Of a DNA stretch of 64,000 bases, positions 45,510 to 54,644 are shown piece by piece. Position 1 is the stretch's first letter. Each line of letters starts with the position of its first letter. The notes under the pieces are model-generated. The model was not told the origin of the DNA. It saw only the letters and a program-made list of their open reading frames with translations, and made no database searches. Position numbers and translations under genes: made by a program. The stretch comes from Streptococcaceae bacterium AF54-32pH5A (GTDB lineage Bacteria > Bacillota > Bacilli > Lactobacillales > Streptococcaceae), in NCBI GenBank assembly GCA_027682205.1, contig JAQDAD010000001.1:682001-746000 (forward strand). The letters are read 5' to 3'.

Positions 45510-45595
45510 ATTACAAAATCTCCTTAAAATTAATATAAATGATGATACCATAAAATGCTAGCTTTATCTATCATTCGACAGTTTTTTAAAGAATC

Positions 45596-45976
45596 TTAGC
45601 TAGTCTTGACCTTCCCGCTCCACGAATCCAAGCCATAAGAAAGGATATAAATCTCAGAGAAACCTTGCTTTTTCAGATAAAGTGCTACATTGGTCACTCG
45701 TTGTCCACGTTGGTTCTCGTAGAGAAGGACAGGTTTATCCTTACGAAGGGCAGCTAGGCTTGACTTCAATTGACTTGAAGGAATATTGCGCGCACCGAGG
45801 ATATGTTTTCTGTGAAATTCTGCTGCATCACGGACATCGATCAACTGCCCTTTCCGAATCAAGGCTTCAAATCCTGCATTGTCTACAATCTTGGCCGCAC
45901 GACGAATACGAAAGTAGTTATAGCCCATCCATGCCACCATCGCTAGTACGATTCCCCACAAAATCCAGATTGTCAT
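45596..45976 (-). CDS. Membrane-anchored rhodanese-like protein lacking the catalytic cysteine
   Basis: A 126-residue protein: one membrane helix (about 3-22) and a rhodanese domain with LIDVRDAAEFHRKHILGARN and IPSSQL. The active-site loop reads LLYENQRGQR, where active enzymes have Cys in place of Glu, so sulfur transfer is not expected. The end SYGLDSWSGK fits the family. It overlaps the YqgQ gene by 4 bases (ATGA). A binding or regulatory role is inferred. Confidence 0.85.
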   Translation of the reverse strand: MTIWILWGIVLAMVAWMGYNYFRIRRAAKIVDNAGFEALIRKGQLIDVRDAAEFHRKHILGARNIPSSQLKSSLAALRKDKPVLLYENQRGQRVTNVALYLKKQGFSEIYILSYGLDSWSGKVKTS

Positions 45977-46197
45977 AAGTTCTTATCTCCATTTTTCTCT
46001 ATGTAGTCTAATTCTATCTTGTGCTCTCTACGAAGAACAGCTTCCGCCTCTAGATAGTCTAGCTTGTCCATCAGACCTGCATCATAGATTCGAGAGAGTT
46101 CGAGCTTCATCAGTTCAATATCATACAAGCGCTTCCCCATGTAAACAATAATGCCAAACTGTTTGAGAAATTGCTGCACATCATAGAATGTTTTCAT
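45973..46197 (-). CDS. YqgQ/DUF910 family protein
   Basis: A 74-residue protein: TFYDVQQFLKQFGIIVYMGK, then RLYDIELMKLELSRIYDAGL. This matches YqgQ, a small single-strand nucleic-acid-binding-like fold of unknown role. Either ATG 46206 or 46197 may start it; 46197 has GGAAG just upstream. It is divergent from cpsY and coupled to the rhodanese gene. Confidence 0.8.
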   Translation of the reverse strand: MKTFYDVQQFLKQFGIIVYMGKRLYDIELMKLELSRIYDAGLMDKLDYLEAEAVLRREHKIELDYIEKNGDKNL

Positions 46198-46272
46198 AGC
46201 TTCCATTTTAGCAGATTATAGACTTTTTTTCAATACTGGACCGGCTCTTTCTCCCTATTTTCTTCGTCTTCA

Positions 46273-46302
46273 TTGCCCATTCTTCCGCAAGTATGGTACA
46301 AT
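46273..46302 (+). promoter_or_regulatory. Promoter of cpsY (possible leaderless mRNA)
   Basis: TTGCCC at 46273-46278 and TACAAT at 46297-46302 with an 18-base spacer and TG upstream of the -10 (ATGGTACAAT). The expected start site coincides with the ATG at 46309. Confidence 0.7.
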
Positions 46303-46308
46303 AAAAAC

Positions 46309-47217
46309 ATGAGAATTCAACAACTACACTATATTATCAAAATCGTCGAAACTGGCTCTATGAATGAGGCAGCCAAGCAACTTTTTATTACCCAACCAAG
46401 TCTCTCTAATGCCGTTCGAGACTTGGAAAATGAAATGGGTATTGAAATCTTTATTCGCAATCCCAAGGGTATTACCTTGACCCGCGATGGGATGGAATTC
46501 CTCTCCTATGCCCGTCAAGTTGTCGAGCAGACCCAGCTTCTGGAAGAACGTTATAAAAATCCTGTCGCCCACCGCGAACTCTTTAGCGTTTCGTCTCAAC
46601 ACTATGCCTTTGTGGTCAATGCCTTTGTATCGCTGCTCAAGAAAAGTGATATGGAAAAATACGAACTTTTCCTTCGTGAAACTCGAACTTGGGAGATTAT
46701 CGACGATGTCAAGAACTTCCGTAGTGAAGTCGGTGTCCTCTTCTTAAACAGCTACAACCGTGATGTTTTAACGAAAATGCTGGATGACAACCACCTGCTG
46801 GCTCACCATCTCTTCACAGCTCAGCCCCATATCTTTGTCAGCAAGACCAACCCTCTGGCAAAGAAAGATAAGGTTAAACTAGAAGACTTGGAGAACTTCC
46901 CTTACCTCAGCTATGACCAAGGGACTCACAACTCCTTCTACTTCTCTGAAGAGATTCTCTCGCAGGAATACCACAAAAAATCTATCGTAGTCAGCGACCG
47001 TGCCACCCTCTTTAATCTCTTGATTGGTTTGGATGGTTATACCATTGCGACAGGGATTTTGAACAGCAACCTCAACGGAGACAATATCGTTTCCATTCCA
47101 CTGGACATAGACGATCCCATTGAACTAGTCTATATCCAACATGAAAAAACCAGCCTATCCAAGATGGGCGAACGCTTTATCGAGTATCTACTAGAAGAAG
47201 TTCAGTTTGATAGTTGA
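46309..47217 (+). CDS. cpsY: LysR-family regulator CpsY/MtaR
   Basis: A 302-residue LysR protein. The helix-turn-helix is LHYIIKIVETGSMNEAAKQL followed by FITQPSLSNAVRDLENEMGI; the effector domain starts about residue 90. CpsY/MtaR in streptococci controls methionine uptake and cell-wall modification. The ATG at 46309 has no ribosome site and the -10 box ends 6 bases before it, which points to leaderless translation. It is divergent from yqgQ. Confidence 0.88.
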   Translation: MRIQQLHYIIKIVETGSMNEAAKQLFITQPSLSNAVRDLENEMGIEIFIRNPKGITLTRDGMEFLSYARQVVEQTQLLEERYKNPVAHRELFSVSSQHYAFVVNAFVSLLKKSDMEKYELFLRETRTWEIIDDVKNFRSEVGVLFLNSYNRDVLTKMLDDNHLLAHHLFTAQPHIFVSKTNPLAKKDKVKLEDLENFPYLSYDQGTHNSFYFSEEILSQEYHKKSIVVSDRATLFNLLIGLDGYTIATGILNSNLNGDNIVSIPLDIDDPIELVYIQHEKTSLSKMGERFIEYLLEEVQFDS

Positions 47218-47274
47218 TAAACCATCAGACATATTTTATAATATTTCTTAGAAAATAATGATTGGAGAATATCG

Positions 47275-49074
47275 TTGAAAAAGTTCATATTGGCAAGTGC
47301 TGTTGTCCTTTCAATGGCAGGATTTGTCCAAGCACCTATCTACGCCGAGGAAAGCAATGCTAATCCTCCTGCTACCACCGAACAAAGCAACTCTAAGGAA
47401 GATAAGAAAGATCTTTCAACCAAAGCTGAAGAGGAGGTTGCAACACTTCCAAAAGACAGGGCAAAAGAAGAAGCCCCTAAAAAAGAAGGATGGCAGGAAG
47501 AAAACAAGCAGTAGCGTTTTTATGAAAACAATCAGCCTGTCCTCAAATGGAAAAAAATTCAAGATAAGTGGTACTATTTTGACCAAGAGGGAAATCGACT
47601 CAGTGATACTATCTTTGATGGCTATGTTCTCAATAAAGACGGGGTCATGGTAGAAAATAGTTGGGTGGCTCTTGAAGGGAAATGGTACTACACCAGTGAG
47701 TCTGGAAAAATCATCCAGCAAAAATGGAAAAAAATCGGAGGAGTTTGGTACTACTTCGACAAAGATGGCGTCATGCTCAGTCAGACAATCGTTGATGGTT
47801 ACCTTCTCACTAAAAGTGGAGCTATGGCGGATAGTGGCTGGGTGAAGGTTGACCAAAATTGGTATTATGTCACACCATCTGGCAGAATCTCGCGAGATAA
47901 ATGGGAAAAAGTAAACGGTTCTTGGTATTATTTTGACAAAAACGGCGTGATGCTCAGTAAAACGACCGTTGGTGCTTACCTTCTCGGCAGTAGCGGGGCT
48001 ATGGCGGAAAACTCTTGGGTGAAGATTGATCAAAATTGGTATTACGCTAATGAATATGGGAAATATATCCAAGACAAATGGGAGAAAATCAAGGGCACTT
48101 GGTATGCTTTTGAACAAAATGGAGTCATGCTTTCCAATAAATGGAAAGGAAGCTACTACCTCAAATCTAGTGGAGCCATGGCTGAAAAAGAGTGGATCTT
48201 TGATAAGGCCTACAACAGTTGGTTCTATCTAAAAGCGAATGGAACCTACGCGGCTCGTGAATGGATTGGAGCCTACTATCTCAAGTCTGGTGGCTATATG
48301 GCCAAGAATGAGTGGATTTACGACGACTATTACAAGGCTCGTTACTATTTGGACGATAGCGGACATTATGTCTCAGGAACCTACAAAATAGACGGCAAGG
48401 AACACTTGTTCCAAAAATACGGCCAATGGATTTCTGAAGTTTCAACAGAAGGTGGATTTGTAAAAGGCCAGTATAGCAATACCATCTTCCTAGATCCTGG
48501 GCATGGTGGTCAAGATTCCGGCGCCTTTTACTACAATGTCGCTGAAAAAGATCTCAACATGCAAATCTATCGCAAACTGCGTAAGAAACTAGAAGAATTA
48601 GGTTATACTGTCCTCACATCACGTGACAGTGATATCGATGTTGATTTTAAGACTGAGCGTTCAAGAATGGTAAATAAAACCAACTCTGATATCTTTATCA
48701 GTATCCATTTCAATGCTACTGGAAACATTCATTCGAAAGCGAGCGGTATTCAAACCTACTCCTATAGCGATGAACCTGATTATCCAAGCAAGATTAATCA
48801 ATACTGGCACAACCACCCTGATCGTATGAGTGAAAGCAAACGCCTTGCTGCTGCTATTCACTCCTCTATTCTAGCAGAAACAGGGGCCAAGGATGCTGGT
48901 TTATTGGAAAGCAGCTTTGCCGTACTACGTGAAACAGCTAAACCAGCCGTCCTCCTTGAACTTGGTTATATGGATAATTTCACTGAGAATCAACGTATTC
49001 GTGATGATCAATACCAAGATAGACTAGTCGCAGGTATTGTGAAAGGCATCCAAAAATATTACGCTGGTAAATAA
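47275..49074 (+). pseudogene. Choline-binding N-acetylmuramoyl-L-alanine amidase gene with in-frame TAG
   Basis: One frame of 600 codons. A TTG start with GGAG 7 bases upstream gives signal peptide MKKFILASAVVLSMAGFVQA (to about residue 24, cut after IYA) and a charged linker. A TAG at 47512-47514 interrupts it (AAC-AAG-CAG-TAG), after which the frame continues RFYENNQPVLKWKKIQDKWY and then eight or so choline-binding repeats (WxxxxxxWYYxxxxG). The C-terminus (about 400-600) is an Amidase_3 domain: FLDPGHGGQDSGA, FISIHFNATGN and LLELGYMDN with zinc ligands and catalytic Glu. An ATG at 47647 could give a secreted-signal-less product. Probably inactive unless suppressed. Confidence 0.85.
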
Positions 49075-49079
49075 AAATA

Positions 49080-49107
49080 AAGTCTCGAGAAATCTCGAGA
49101 CTTTTTA
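49080..49107 (+). terminator. Terminator of the amidase gene
   Basis: AGTCTCGAG-aaat-CTCGAGACT, a 9-bp perfect stem, followed by TTTTTATTT. It sits between convergent genes. Confidence 0.9.
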
Positions 49108-49422
49108 TTTGCCTTCTTTTTTATCCTTATCAGGAAAGAGGTAACCAAGTCCTACACAAGCTAGCACACCGGCACCAATCACCAAACCACTTGAAATTGG
49201 CAACAGATCAAAAATAGCATTTGCAATGATAAAGGCGATGATCAAGCACATCAAACTAGCCTTATAGTCTTTTTTCAAAAGATTTTCTAGAGTGAAATAG
49301 AGGAACAATCCTACCGGAATGAGTGACCAGAGATTAACATCCAAACTTGGCCAACCAACAGAACCGAAATACAATACTAGCGCTGCTGCTACTAAAAATA
49401 CAAGTCCCAATAATTTTTTCAT
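49105..49422 (-). CDS. Small membrane protein (LiaF transmembrane-like)
   Basis: A 105-residue protein with four helices: LVFLVAAALVLYFGSVGW, LWSLIPVGLFLYFTL, ASLMCLIIAFIIANAI and GLVIGAGVLACVGLGYLF. The layout resembles the LiaF N-terminal domain, but no sequence signature is decisive. It ends overlapping the amidase terminator. Confidence 0.65.
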   Translation of the reverse strand: MKKLLGLVFLVAAALVLYFGSVGWPSLDVNLWSLIPVGLFLYFTLENLLKKDYKASLMCLIIAFIIANAIFDLLPISSGLVIGAGVLACVGLGYLFPDKDKKEGK

Positions 49423-49665
49423 TTTTTGTCTCCATTTTCTTTTTTGGGTTCTTGAGTTGTCTGATACTGAACCCTCATGTCCCTTACATGAACCATTATA
49501 GCAGAGGAATTTTTCAAGAACAAGCCCTTTTGCCTATCTGGTCTCTATCTCAGTCTAAGTGGTTGAATAGTAGTGATAAAAGAAAAAGAAGCCCGTTTGG
49601 GCTTCTTGATTTTGCCGAGTACAAGAGCATTTCTGAACTAAGATAATCTAAAACTAGATTCTAAA

Positions 49666-50565
49666 CTAGTTTTTCTTTTCCTTAGATTCTAGAGAAGATT
49701 TGATTGCTTCACGATCAGCTTGTAGTTGAGCTAAGTTCTTTTCTTCTTCCTCAACTTTACTAGTATCTGGTTTCACACGATAATAAACATCTTCTGGTTT
49801 CATTAACATCGCTTCATATTGTTGTCCAGAAAAAAGTCTTTCCTCAGCATGATTGCTTTTATCCGTAATCTTTCCATCATCCCCAGGTTGCATAACAACT
49901 CCACTTGGCACAGCTACTACTACAAATCCTCCAGCAACAGAATCTTTTACCCATGCACTGATAGACGCTGTCTCAGGGTTACGACTATCTTGTCCTTTTG
50001 ATACCTTTAATCCAACTACAGATTCGTACTTTTGATCATTTGTAAACCAAGTCGCACGTACTTCTCCAGAATTTTTAATAATGTATTCATTGCCAGATTG
50101 ACTACGCCAAGTGCCTTCTAAACTAGATAAATCATTGTTCTTGATTGCTTCAATATCTAGTTTTGGAACAGCAGTTTCTTTCTTTAGCTTGCTAACAAGT
50201 GCTTCCGCTTCAGTAATTTTGGTATCCAAATTAGCCAGTTGATTCTTGAGTTTTTGAATTTCTTCTTGTTTATCTTTATCAGTCTCATCCGTTTTTTCTT
50301 GGCTTGTAGACGCTTGACTTGTTGTCTCGTTAGTTGAAACTGAAGACGATGCTTGATTTGACTCTTTCTTTCCAATCAGAGAATATGAGAAAATACTTAC
50401 TAGGATTAGAGCAACCAAAATACCGAGGACTATCCCAATATAGATTTTGATATTTCTAGTTCCTCTCGCAAACTTTTTAGTTGACTGCGCCTCTGCTAAT
50501 TCTGATGCAGTTGGCTTGCGACCATTCGCCTCCTCAAATTGTTTTACCCATTCTTTCTTATTCAT
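49666..50565 (-). CDS. DUF6287 domain membrane-anchored protein
   Basis: A 299-residue protein. An N-terminal membrane helix (about 42-64, IYIGIVLGILVALILVSIF) is followed by a Ser/Thr-rich linker, a coiled coil (about 100-130, KQEEIQKLKNQLANLDTKI), the DUF6287 module DIEAIKNNDLSSLEGTWRSQ and a second coiled coil. It is probably a surface-exposed protein; DUF6287 occurs in streptococcal lipoproteins. Function unknown. GGAGAAAATT precedes the ATG. Confidence 0.75.
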   Translation of the reverse strand: MNKKEWVKQFEEANGRKPTASELAEAQSTKKFARGTRNIKIYIGIVLGILVALILVSIFSYSLIGKKESNQASSSVSTNETTSQASTSQEKTDETDKDKQEEIQKLKNQLANLDTKITEAEALVSKLKKETAVPKLDIEAIKNNDLSSLEGTWRSQSGNEYIIKNSGEVRATWFTNDQKYESVVGLKVSKGQDSRNPETASISAWVKDSVAGGFVVVAVPSGVVMQPGDDGKITDKSNHAEERLFSGQQYEAMLMKPEDVYYRVKPDTSKVEEEEKNLAQLQADREAIKSSLESKEKKN

Positions 50566-50860
50566 AATTTTCTCCTTTTTGATTTATATTCAGCCAAGCT
50601 TGCTAGACTTCATTCGTTATTATCCACGGATTTTTATAATTTTTAGAAAACCTATGCAAAAAATTCTAGAATGATTACCAGCCTCTAGTCCTCTGAAACG
50701 GAACGAAAACAAGTGCTTATTAAAATATATTATACCACAAAATATAAATTTTAGTTTTTATTTATAAGCAGGAGTCTCAGATGTTAAATAGAACCTACCT
50801 CAAACGTTCCACCTTTCCTATATTTACAAAAAAAGAAGCCTAATTAAGGCTTCTTGATTC
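50566..50860. other. Intergenic tract before the DUF6287 gene
   Basis: About 300 bases of AT-rich sequence upstream of the DUF6287 start. No gene is visible; the tRNA-Thr terminator AGAAGCCtaattaaGGCTTCTT lies at 50833-50853 on the minus strand. Confidence 0.5.
50833..50853 (-). terminator. Terminator of tRNA-Thr
   Basis: AGAAGCCTTAATTAGGCTTCTT on the minus strand is a 7-bp stem followed by TTTTTT. Confidence 0.85.
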
Positions 50861-50933
50861 TGCCGATTGCAGGGATCGAACCTGTGACCTACGCGTTACG
50901 AGTGCGTTGCTCTACCAACTGAGCTAAATCGGC
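50861..50933 (-). tRNA. tRNA-Thr (anticodon CGU)
   Basis: 73 bases. Acceptor GCCGATT/AATCGGC plus A, anticodon stem ACGCA/CGCGT around CTCGTAA giving anticodon CGT, T-arm ACAGG-TTCGATC-CCTGC partly paired. CCA is not encoded. Confidence 0.94.
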
Positions 50934-51032
50934 GATTACCCTTTTAGTATAGCACTCTGAGAATAGATGTCAAGAAATTTTCATCACTATTAAAAAAGTC
51001 TGTCCTGAGACGAGGCTTTGAGTTTCTTCCTT

Positions 51033-51818
51033 TTACGAACCCGCACTTTCGTAGGCATCCAAGCCTCTGCCCCATAGTTTCAAAGAAATCATAAAGAAGA
51101 CAAGGGAAATCAGAATCAAACCACCGATATTAAAGAAGACATCCTTATCCTGCAAGAAATAGCTGGCAGGATAGTAGGCTGTAAAGGCAAAGGGGATGAT
51201 AAAGCTAATCAACCAACGAAGAAGGGAATTGTAAATGGCAATCGGATACTTGGCAAAGTCATTAAACATATAAAAAATGTAGATCATGGCGCCTGACTGC
51301 TTAGTCCAAAAAGCGATACTGGCTGTCGCAATTTTCAAGGAAGTATAGATCAAGGTCGCAAAAGGAATACAGACTAGGAAAATCAAGAATTTTGGAAGAG
51401 TCCAAGCAATGCTAGACACCGTTGTCGCTAGCAGAATGCCTCCGACCAAGAGTTCGCCCAAGGCATCAATCTGAAAGGTCTCGACTAGGATGTGGAAGAG
51501 AGGATTGATAGGACGAGTCAGATACTTGTCAAACTCCCCCTTTCGGACTAGGCGTTGGCCTAGTGCCCAGAGATTGTCAAAAAAGAGATGATCCAGTCCC
51601 TTGGGAATCAAGGAAAAACCATAGATAAAGGCTATCTCTTGAAAGGTCCACCCTTCTAGGGATGGAATGTGCTGAAAAATAACATTAAGAAACAAGAGGT
51701 TCAAGCCTTGAGTCAGAAAGACTCCCAAGACACCAACCACAAAATCCACCTTGTACTCCATGATTTGCTTGATGTATTGTCTGATAAAAATCAGATGCAT
51801 GCGTTGGTATTTTTTCAT
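51033..51818 (-). CDS. ABC-2 type transporter permease (DUF990-like)
   Basis: A 261-residue six-helix permease; PIALYNSLLRWLISFIIPFA-like IAIYNSLLRWLISFIIPFAF and the FFNIGGLILISLVFF end fit the paired DUF990 permeases. It follows the other permease by one base. Acting as a heterodimer with the ATPase above it is expected. Substrate unknown. Confidence 0.85.
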   Translation of the reverse strand: MKKYQRMHLIFIRQYIKQIMEYKVDFVVGVLGVFLTQGLNLLFLNVIFQHIPSLEGWTFQEIAFIYGFSLIPKGLDHLFFDNLWALGQRLVRKGEFDKYLTRPINPLFHILVETFQIDALGELLVGGILLATTVSSIAWTLPKFLIFLVCIPFATLIYTSLKIATASIAFWTKQSGAMIYIFYMFNDFAKYPIAIYNSLLRWLISFIIPFAFTAYYPASYFLQDKDVFFNIGGLILISLVFFMISLKLWGRGLDAYESAGS

Positions 51819-51819
51819 A

Positions 51820-52638
51820 CTAACCTCCTTGAATGGTGATGAATGACTGGACTCGTTTCCAAATCAACTGAGACAAGCCTACCATCACTATGAGCCAGAA
51901 AAACTGCAAAACGAGCGCCTGAAGAATCTGACTGGCATCGTATTTCCCAACAATGATCATGACCGGAGTATAAATCAAGGATGAAAAAGGCAAGAAGGAC
52001 AGAATATCTGAAACAATTTTAGGAAAGAAAGCCAAGGGAATCAAACTTCCAGACATAAAGGCCACTATTGACGTCTTGAGTAGATTGGAACCCCATAGAT
52101 TTTTAAACACAAAGGCTGAAAATCCAAAGCAGATATTAAAGAAAAAGTTGATCAGGTAGGCTAGGGTTAAGCTAAAGAGGTAAAGGACAGTTAAACCCAG
52201 CATCTCTACAATTCCTTGTCCAGATAAGATTTTCATCAACACAATGACACTTAAAAATGGCAGTCCAACAGTGATAAAAATCAACCACTTGGAGCCAAGC
52301 TCCGTAAAAAGATAAGAGGCCGCAAAATGCACCGGTCTCAACAAGCGCATGATAATAGAACCATCCTTGACCTCCTCCCCAATCATAAAGGAGCTATCCG
52401 ACCTGGTCAAGAGATTGGTCACAAAACTCATGATGATGTAAAGGGTGATATCTGCCATGCTGAAGCCCTGAATCAAAGACTCTTGCGAGGAATCAAAGAC
52501 CGCCTTCCAGAGATAAAATTCCACAAAAGCACCCATGACATCGCCAATCCGATAAAGAAGAAAGTTGACTCGATAGGTGATCAACTCCTGAATCCCTGCA
52601 TTGATAAAGGGTTTATAACGTCGCCACAATTTGACCAT
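51820..52638 (-). CDS. ABC-2 type transporter permease (DUF990-like), first subunit
   Basis: A 272-residue six-helix permease beginning MVKLWRRYKPFINAGIQELI. The ATG at 52638 has AAGGAG 8 bases upstream, inside the end of the ATPase gene, and one base separates the ATPase stop from it; the longer start at 52680 is rejected. The arginine in ITYRVNFLLYRIG and the SGSLIPLAFFP segment are family features. Confidence 0.85.
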   Translation of the reverse strand: MVKLWRRYKPFINAGIQELITYRVNFLLYRIGDVMGAFVEFYLWKAVFDSSQESLIQGFSMADITLYIIMSFVTNLLTRSDSSFMIGEEVKDGSIIMRLLRPVHFAASYLFTELGSKWLIFITVGLPFLSVIVLMKILSGQGIVEMLGLTVLYLFSLTLAYLINFFFNICFGFSAFVFKNLWGSNLLKTSIVAFMSGSLIPLAFFPKIVSDILSFLPFSSLIYTPVMIIVGKYDASQILQALVLQFFWLIVMVGLSQLIWKRVQSFITIQGG

Positions 52639-52639
52639 C

Positions 52640-53632
52640 TTAGAGCTCCTTTCGGTAGAAGCGACGGATAATATCCTCAATATCCGTATCCAGCATCTTC
52701 AAATCGCGGATTTCAAAATCAGACAGGGTTTGCTTGATAATATCGGCCGACTGGTAGCGGGAACTATCGTATTGAATGTTGAGGCTATTTCCTTGTCTTT
52801 CAATGGTCATATCCGAAAAGCCTTCATAGTGAGAAAGGAGATGACTTTGACCTGGTAGCAGTTCAAAGGAAAGAGTCTTCACCTTGCCAAAGGTTTCTTT
52901 GAGCTGGCTAACCGTTCCATCAAAAATCTCTTGCCCCTTATCAATCATAAAAATTCGATCACAAAGTTGCTCAATGTCGCTCAGGTCGTGAGTGGTCAAG
53001 AGAATGGTTGTTTCTTCCTCCTGATTGATTTGAGTAATGGCCCGACGAATATTATCCTTGACCGAAACATCCAAACCAATGGTCGGCTCATCTAAAAAGA
53101 GAACCTTGGGATTGTGAAGCAAGGAAGCTGCAATATCCGCCCGCATCCGTTGACCAAGTGAAAGAGTCCGCACGGGATCCTTGATAAATTCCTTCAAATC
53201 CAAGACTTCATTCAAAAAGTCCATGCGCTTATGGAAGAGCGAGTCTGGCACATCGTAAATCTCTTTCAAGACCGTGTAGGTTTCTTGCAGGGCCAGATCC
53301 CACCATAACTGAGTACGTTGTCCAAAGACAACTCCGATATCCTTGACATAGTCTTGACGATTGTCCTGAGGAATCTTGCCGTTAATCCGACAATAGCCCG
53401 ATGTCGGCTTTAAAATCCCTGTCAGCATTTTGATGGTGGTCGACTTCCCAGCACCATTTGCCCCGATAAATCCTAAAATCTGCCCTTTTGGAACCTCAAA
53501 AGTCAAATCCTTGACTGCTTCAAAGGTCTGCTTTTCCGGGTGAATAAAAGAGCGCAAAGCACCCTTTAACCCTGGTTCCTTGACAGTCTTTACAAAATTT
53601 TTCTGAAGATGTTCCACTTCTATCATTGCCAT
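52640..53632 (-). CDS. ABC transporter ATP-binding protein (DrrA-like)
   Basis: A 330-residue NBD: Walker A GANGAGKST, signature LSLGQRMRADIAASL, Walker B LFLDEPTIGLDV and TTHDLSD. The longer C-terminal tail (about 90 residues) is typical of the daunorubicin-type ATPases that pair with DUF990 permeases. GGGAGATAG precedes the ATG; a second ATG is two codons in. It leads a three-gene operon. Confidence 0.92.
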   Translation of the reverse strand: MAMIEVEHLQKNFVKTVKEPGLKGALRSFIHPEKQTFEAVKDLTFEVPKGQILGFIGANGAGKSTTIKMLTGILKPTSGYCRINGKIPQDNRQDYVKDIGVVFGQRTQLWWDLALQETYTVLKEIYDVPDSLFHKRMDFLNEVLDLKEFIKDPVRTLSLGQRMRADIAASLLHNPKVLFLDEPTIGLDVSVKDNIRRAITQINQEEETTILLTTHDLSDIEQLCDRIFMIDKGQEIFDGTVSQLKETFGKVKTLSFELLPGQSHLLSHYEGFSDMTIERQGNSLNIQYDSSRYQSADIIKQTLSDFEIRDLKMLDTDIEDIIRRFYRKEL

Positions 53633-53744
53633 ATCTATCTCCCTATCGCAAGGAATAGCAACATTGTATTTTTGACTACAAACATTCTAAATCCTTACCT
53701 TCTACACCTTCTCAATATTATTACAGAAGGCTTTATACCAACCT

Positions 53745-53773
53745 ATTATAGTCCAATAAAAACTAGAATGCAA
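53745..53773 (-). promoter_or_regulatory. Promoter of the DrrA-like ABC operon
   Basis: On the minus strand TTGCAT (53768-53773) and TATAAT (53745-53750) with 17 bases between. It predicts a leader of about 100 bases. Confidence 0.75.
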
Positions 53774-53860
53774 GCGTTTGCCTGAAGTTTATGAAATTGA
53801 AAATTTCTCTCTTATAATAATCGTTTTAATCAAAAATTCTGGTTTGATAATTTCCCTAGA

Positions 53861-53890
53861 ACACCAAAAAACCTGCCCTTAGGGGCAGGT
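53861..53890 (-). terminator. Terminator of the XRE islet (copy A of a duplicated terminator)
   Basis: ACCTGCCCctaaGGGCAGGT then TTTTTT on the minus strand. The flank ACACCAAAAAACC (53861-53873) is identical to 56079-56091. Confidence 0.85.
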
Positions 53891-53948
53891 CAGTTGATTA
53901 AATTAATTAAAAATATATCTAATGCAGTAAATCAAAACTCACAAAAAT

Positions 53949-54155
53949 CTAAAAACCTAAACGTTCTTGATCCCAATTTCCATACTCATCGTATCCAAAT
54001 CCATCAGGATCCATTGCATCAATCCCACACTGTTCTAAAAAACGAAAGCAGTCTTTGCAATAGTATACTCCATCAATATGATCACTACCATCCCAATTAA
54101 GCTCTCTCTTAGTGAACTCTCCACCACATTCTTCACATGTATATAATTTTGACAT
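53949..54155 (-). CDS. Small zinc-ribbon-like protein of the XRE islet
   Basis: A 68-residue protein with CEECGGEF near the N-terminus and YYCKDCFRFLEQ about 20 residues later: four cysteines in two CxxC pairs, as in a zinc ribbon. The C-terminus is acidic and aromatic (GFGYDEYGNWDQERLGF). ATG 54155 has GAGAGG before it; the open frame to 54194 is not used. Not recognised as a named family. Last gene of the islet. Confidence 0.65.
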   Translation of the reverse strand: MSKLYTCEECGGEFTKRELNWDGSDHIDGVYYCKDCFRFLEQCGIDAMDPDGFGYDEYGNWDQERLGF

Positions 54156-54213
54156 AAAATTACCTCTCTTTGTCCTTTTTAAATTATATTTCAATCAAAT
54201 ATAGAGTGTGAAA

Positions 54214-54618
54214 CTACAAGTTATTCTCTTTACGGAATTCCTCTTTTTCTAGTTCTGTTCCTCCTCTTACAAAAGTATTTTCGCCTAGATGATATAAATG
54301 TACACAAGGAGATTTTCTTTCATCAGGATAAAAATGATTAATAGCTTGTTCTTCTTGTAGCAGTTCAGAAAAGGTTGAATCATCTAGTGATCTGTCTTGC
54401 TCTGTATCTTCCAATTCATTAATCCGTCTTTGATTAAGGCTATTCTTGTTAGTTATCAAACTTAAAATAATTAATATAAATTCAGGATTGTTTACAACAA
54501 AATTTAGACATTCCCTCCCACCTTTTGACATACTTTTGCCAACAGATTTTGATACTTTCATGGTAATGTTTAATGCACTATTTGCTTGATCTTTGATTCT
54601 TCGCGTATTAATTTTCAT
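54214..54618 (-). CDS. Hypothetical protein of the XRE islet
   Basis: A 134-residue protein. The N-terminus is basic and small-residue rich (ALNITMKVSKSVGKSMSKGG), followed by a hydrophobic stretch FVVNNPEFILIILSLI (about 41-56) that could be one membrane segment. The rest is acidic with CVHLYHLGENTFVRGGTELE near the end. No family recognised. It lies about 27 bases after the upstream small gene. Confidence 0.6.
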   Translation of the reverse strand: MKINTRRIKDQANSALNITMKVSKSVGKSMSKGGRECLNFVVNNPEFILIILSLITNKNSLNQRRINELEDTEQDRSLDDSTFSELLQEEQAINHFYPDERKSPCVHLYHLGENTFVRGGTELEKEEFRKENNL

Positions 54619-54644
54619 TTCTTTCCCACTTTTTTATTTCAATT

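Noticed and set aside
47647..49074. The amidase as an intact gene starting at 47647
   Set aside because: This would lack a signal peptide and cut a choline-binding repeat; the upstream frame encodes a proper secretion signal in phase.
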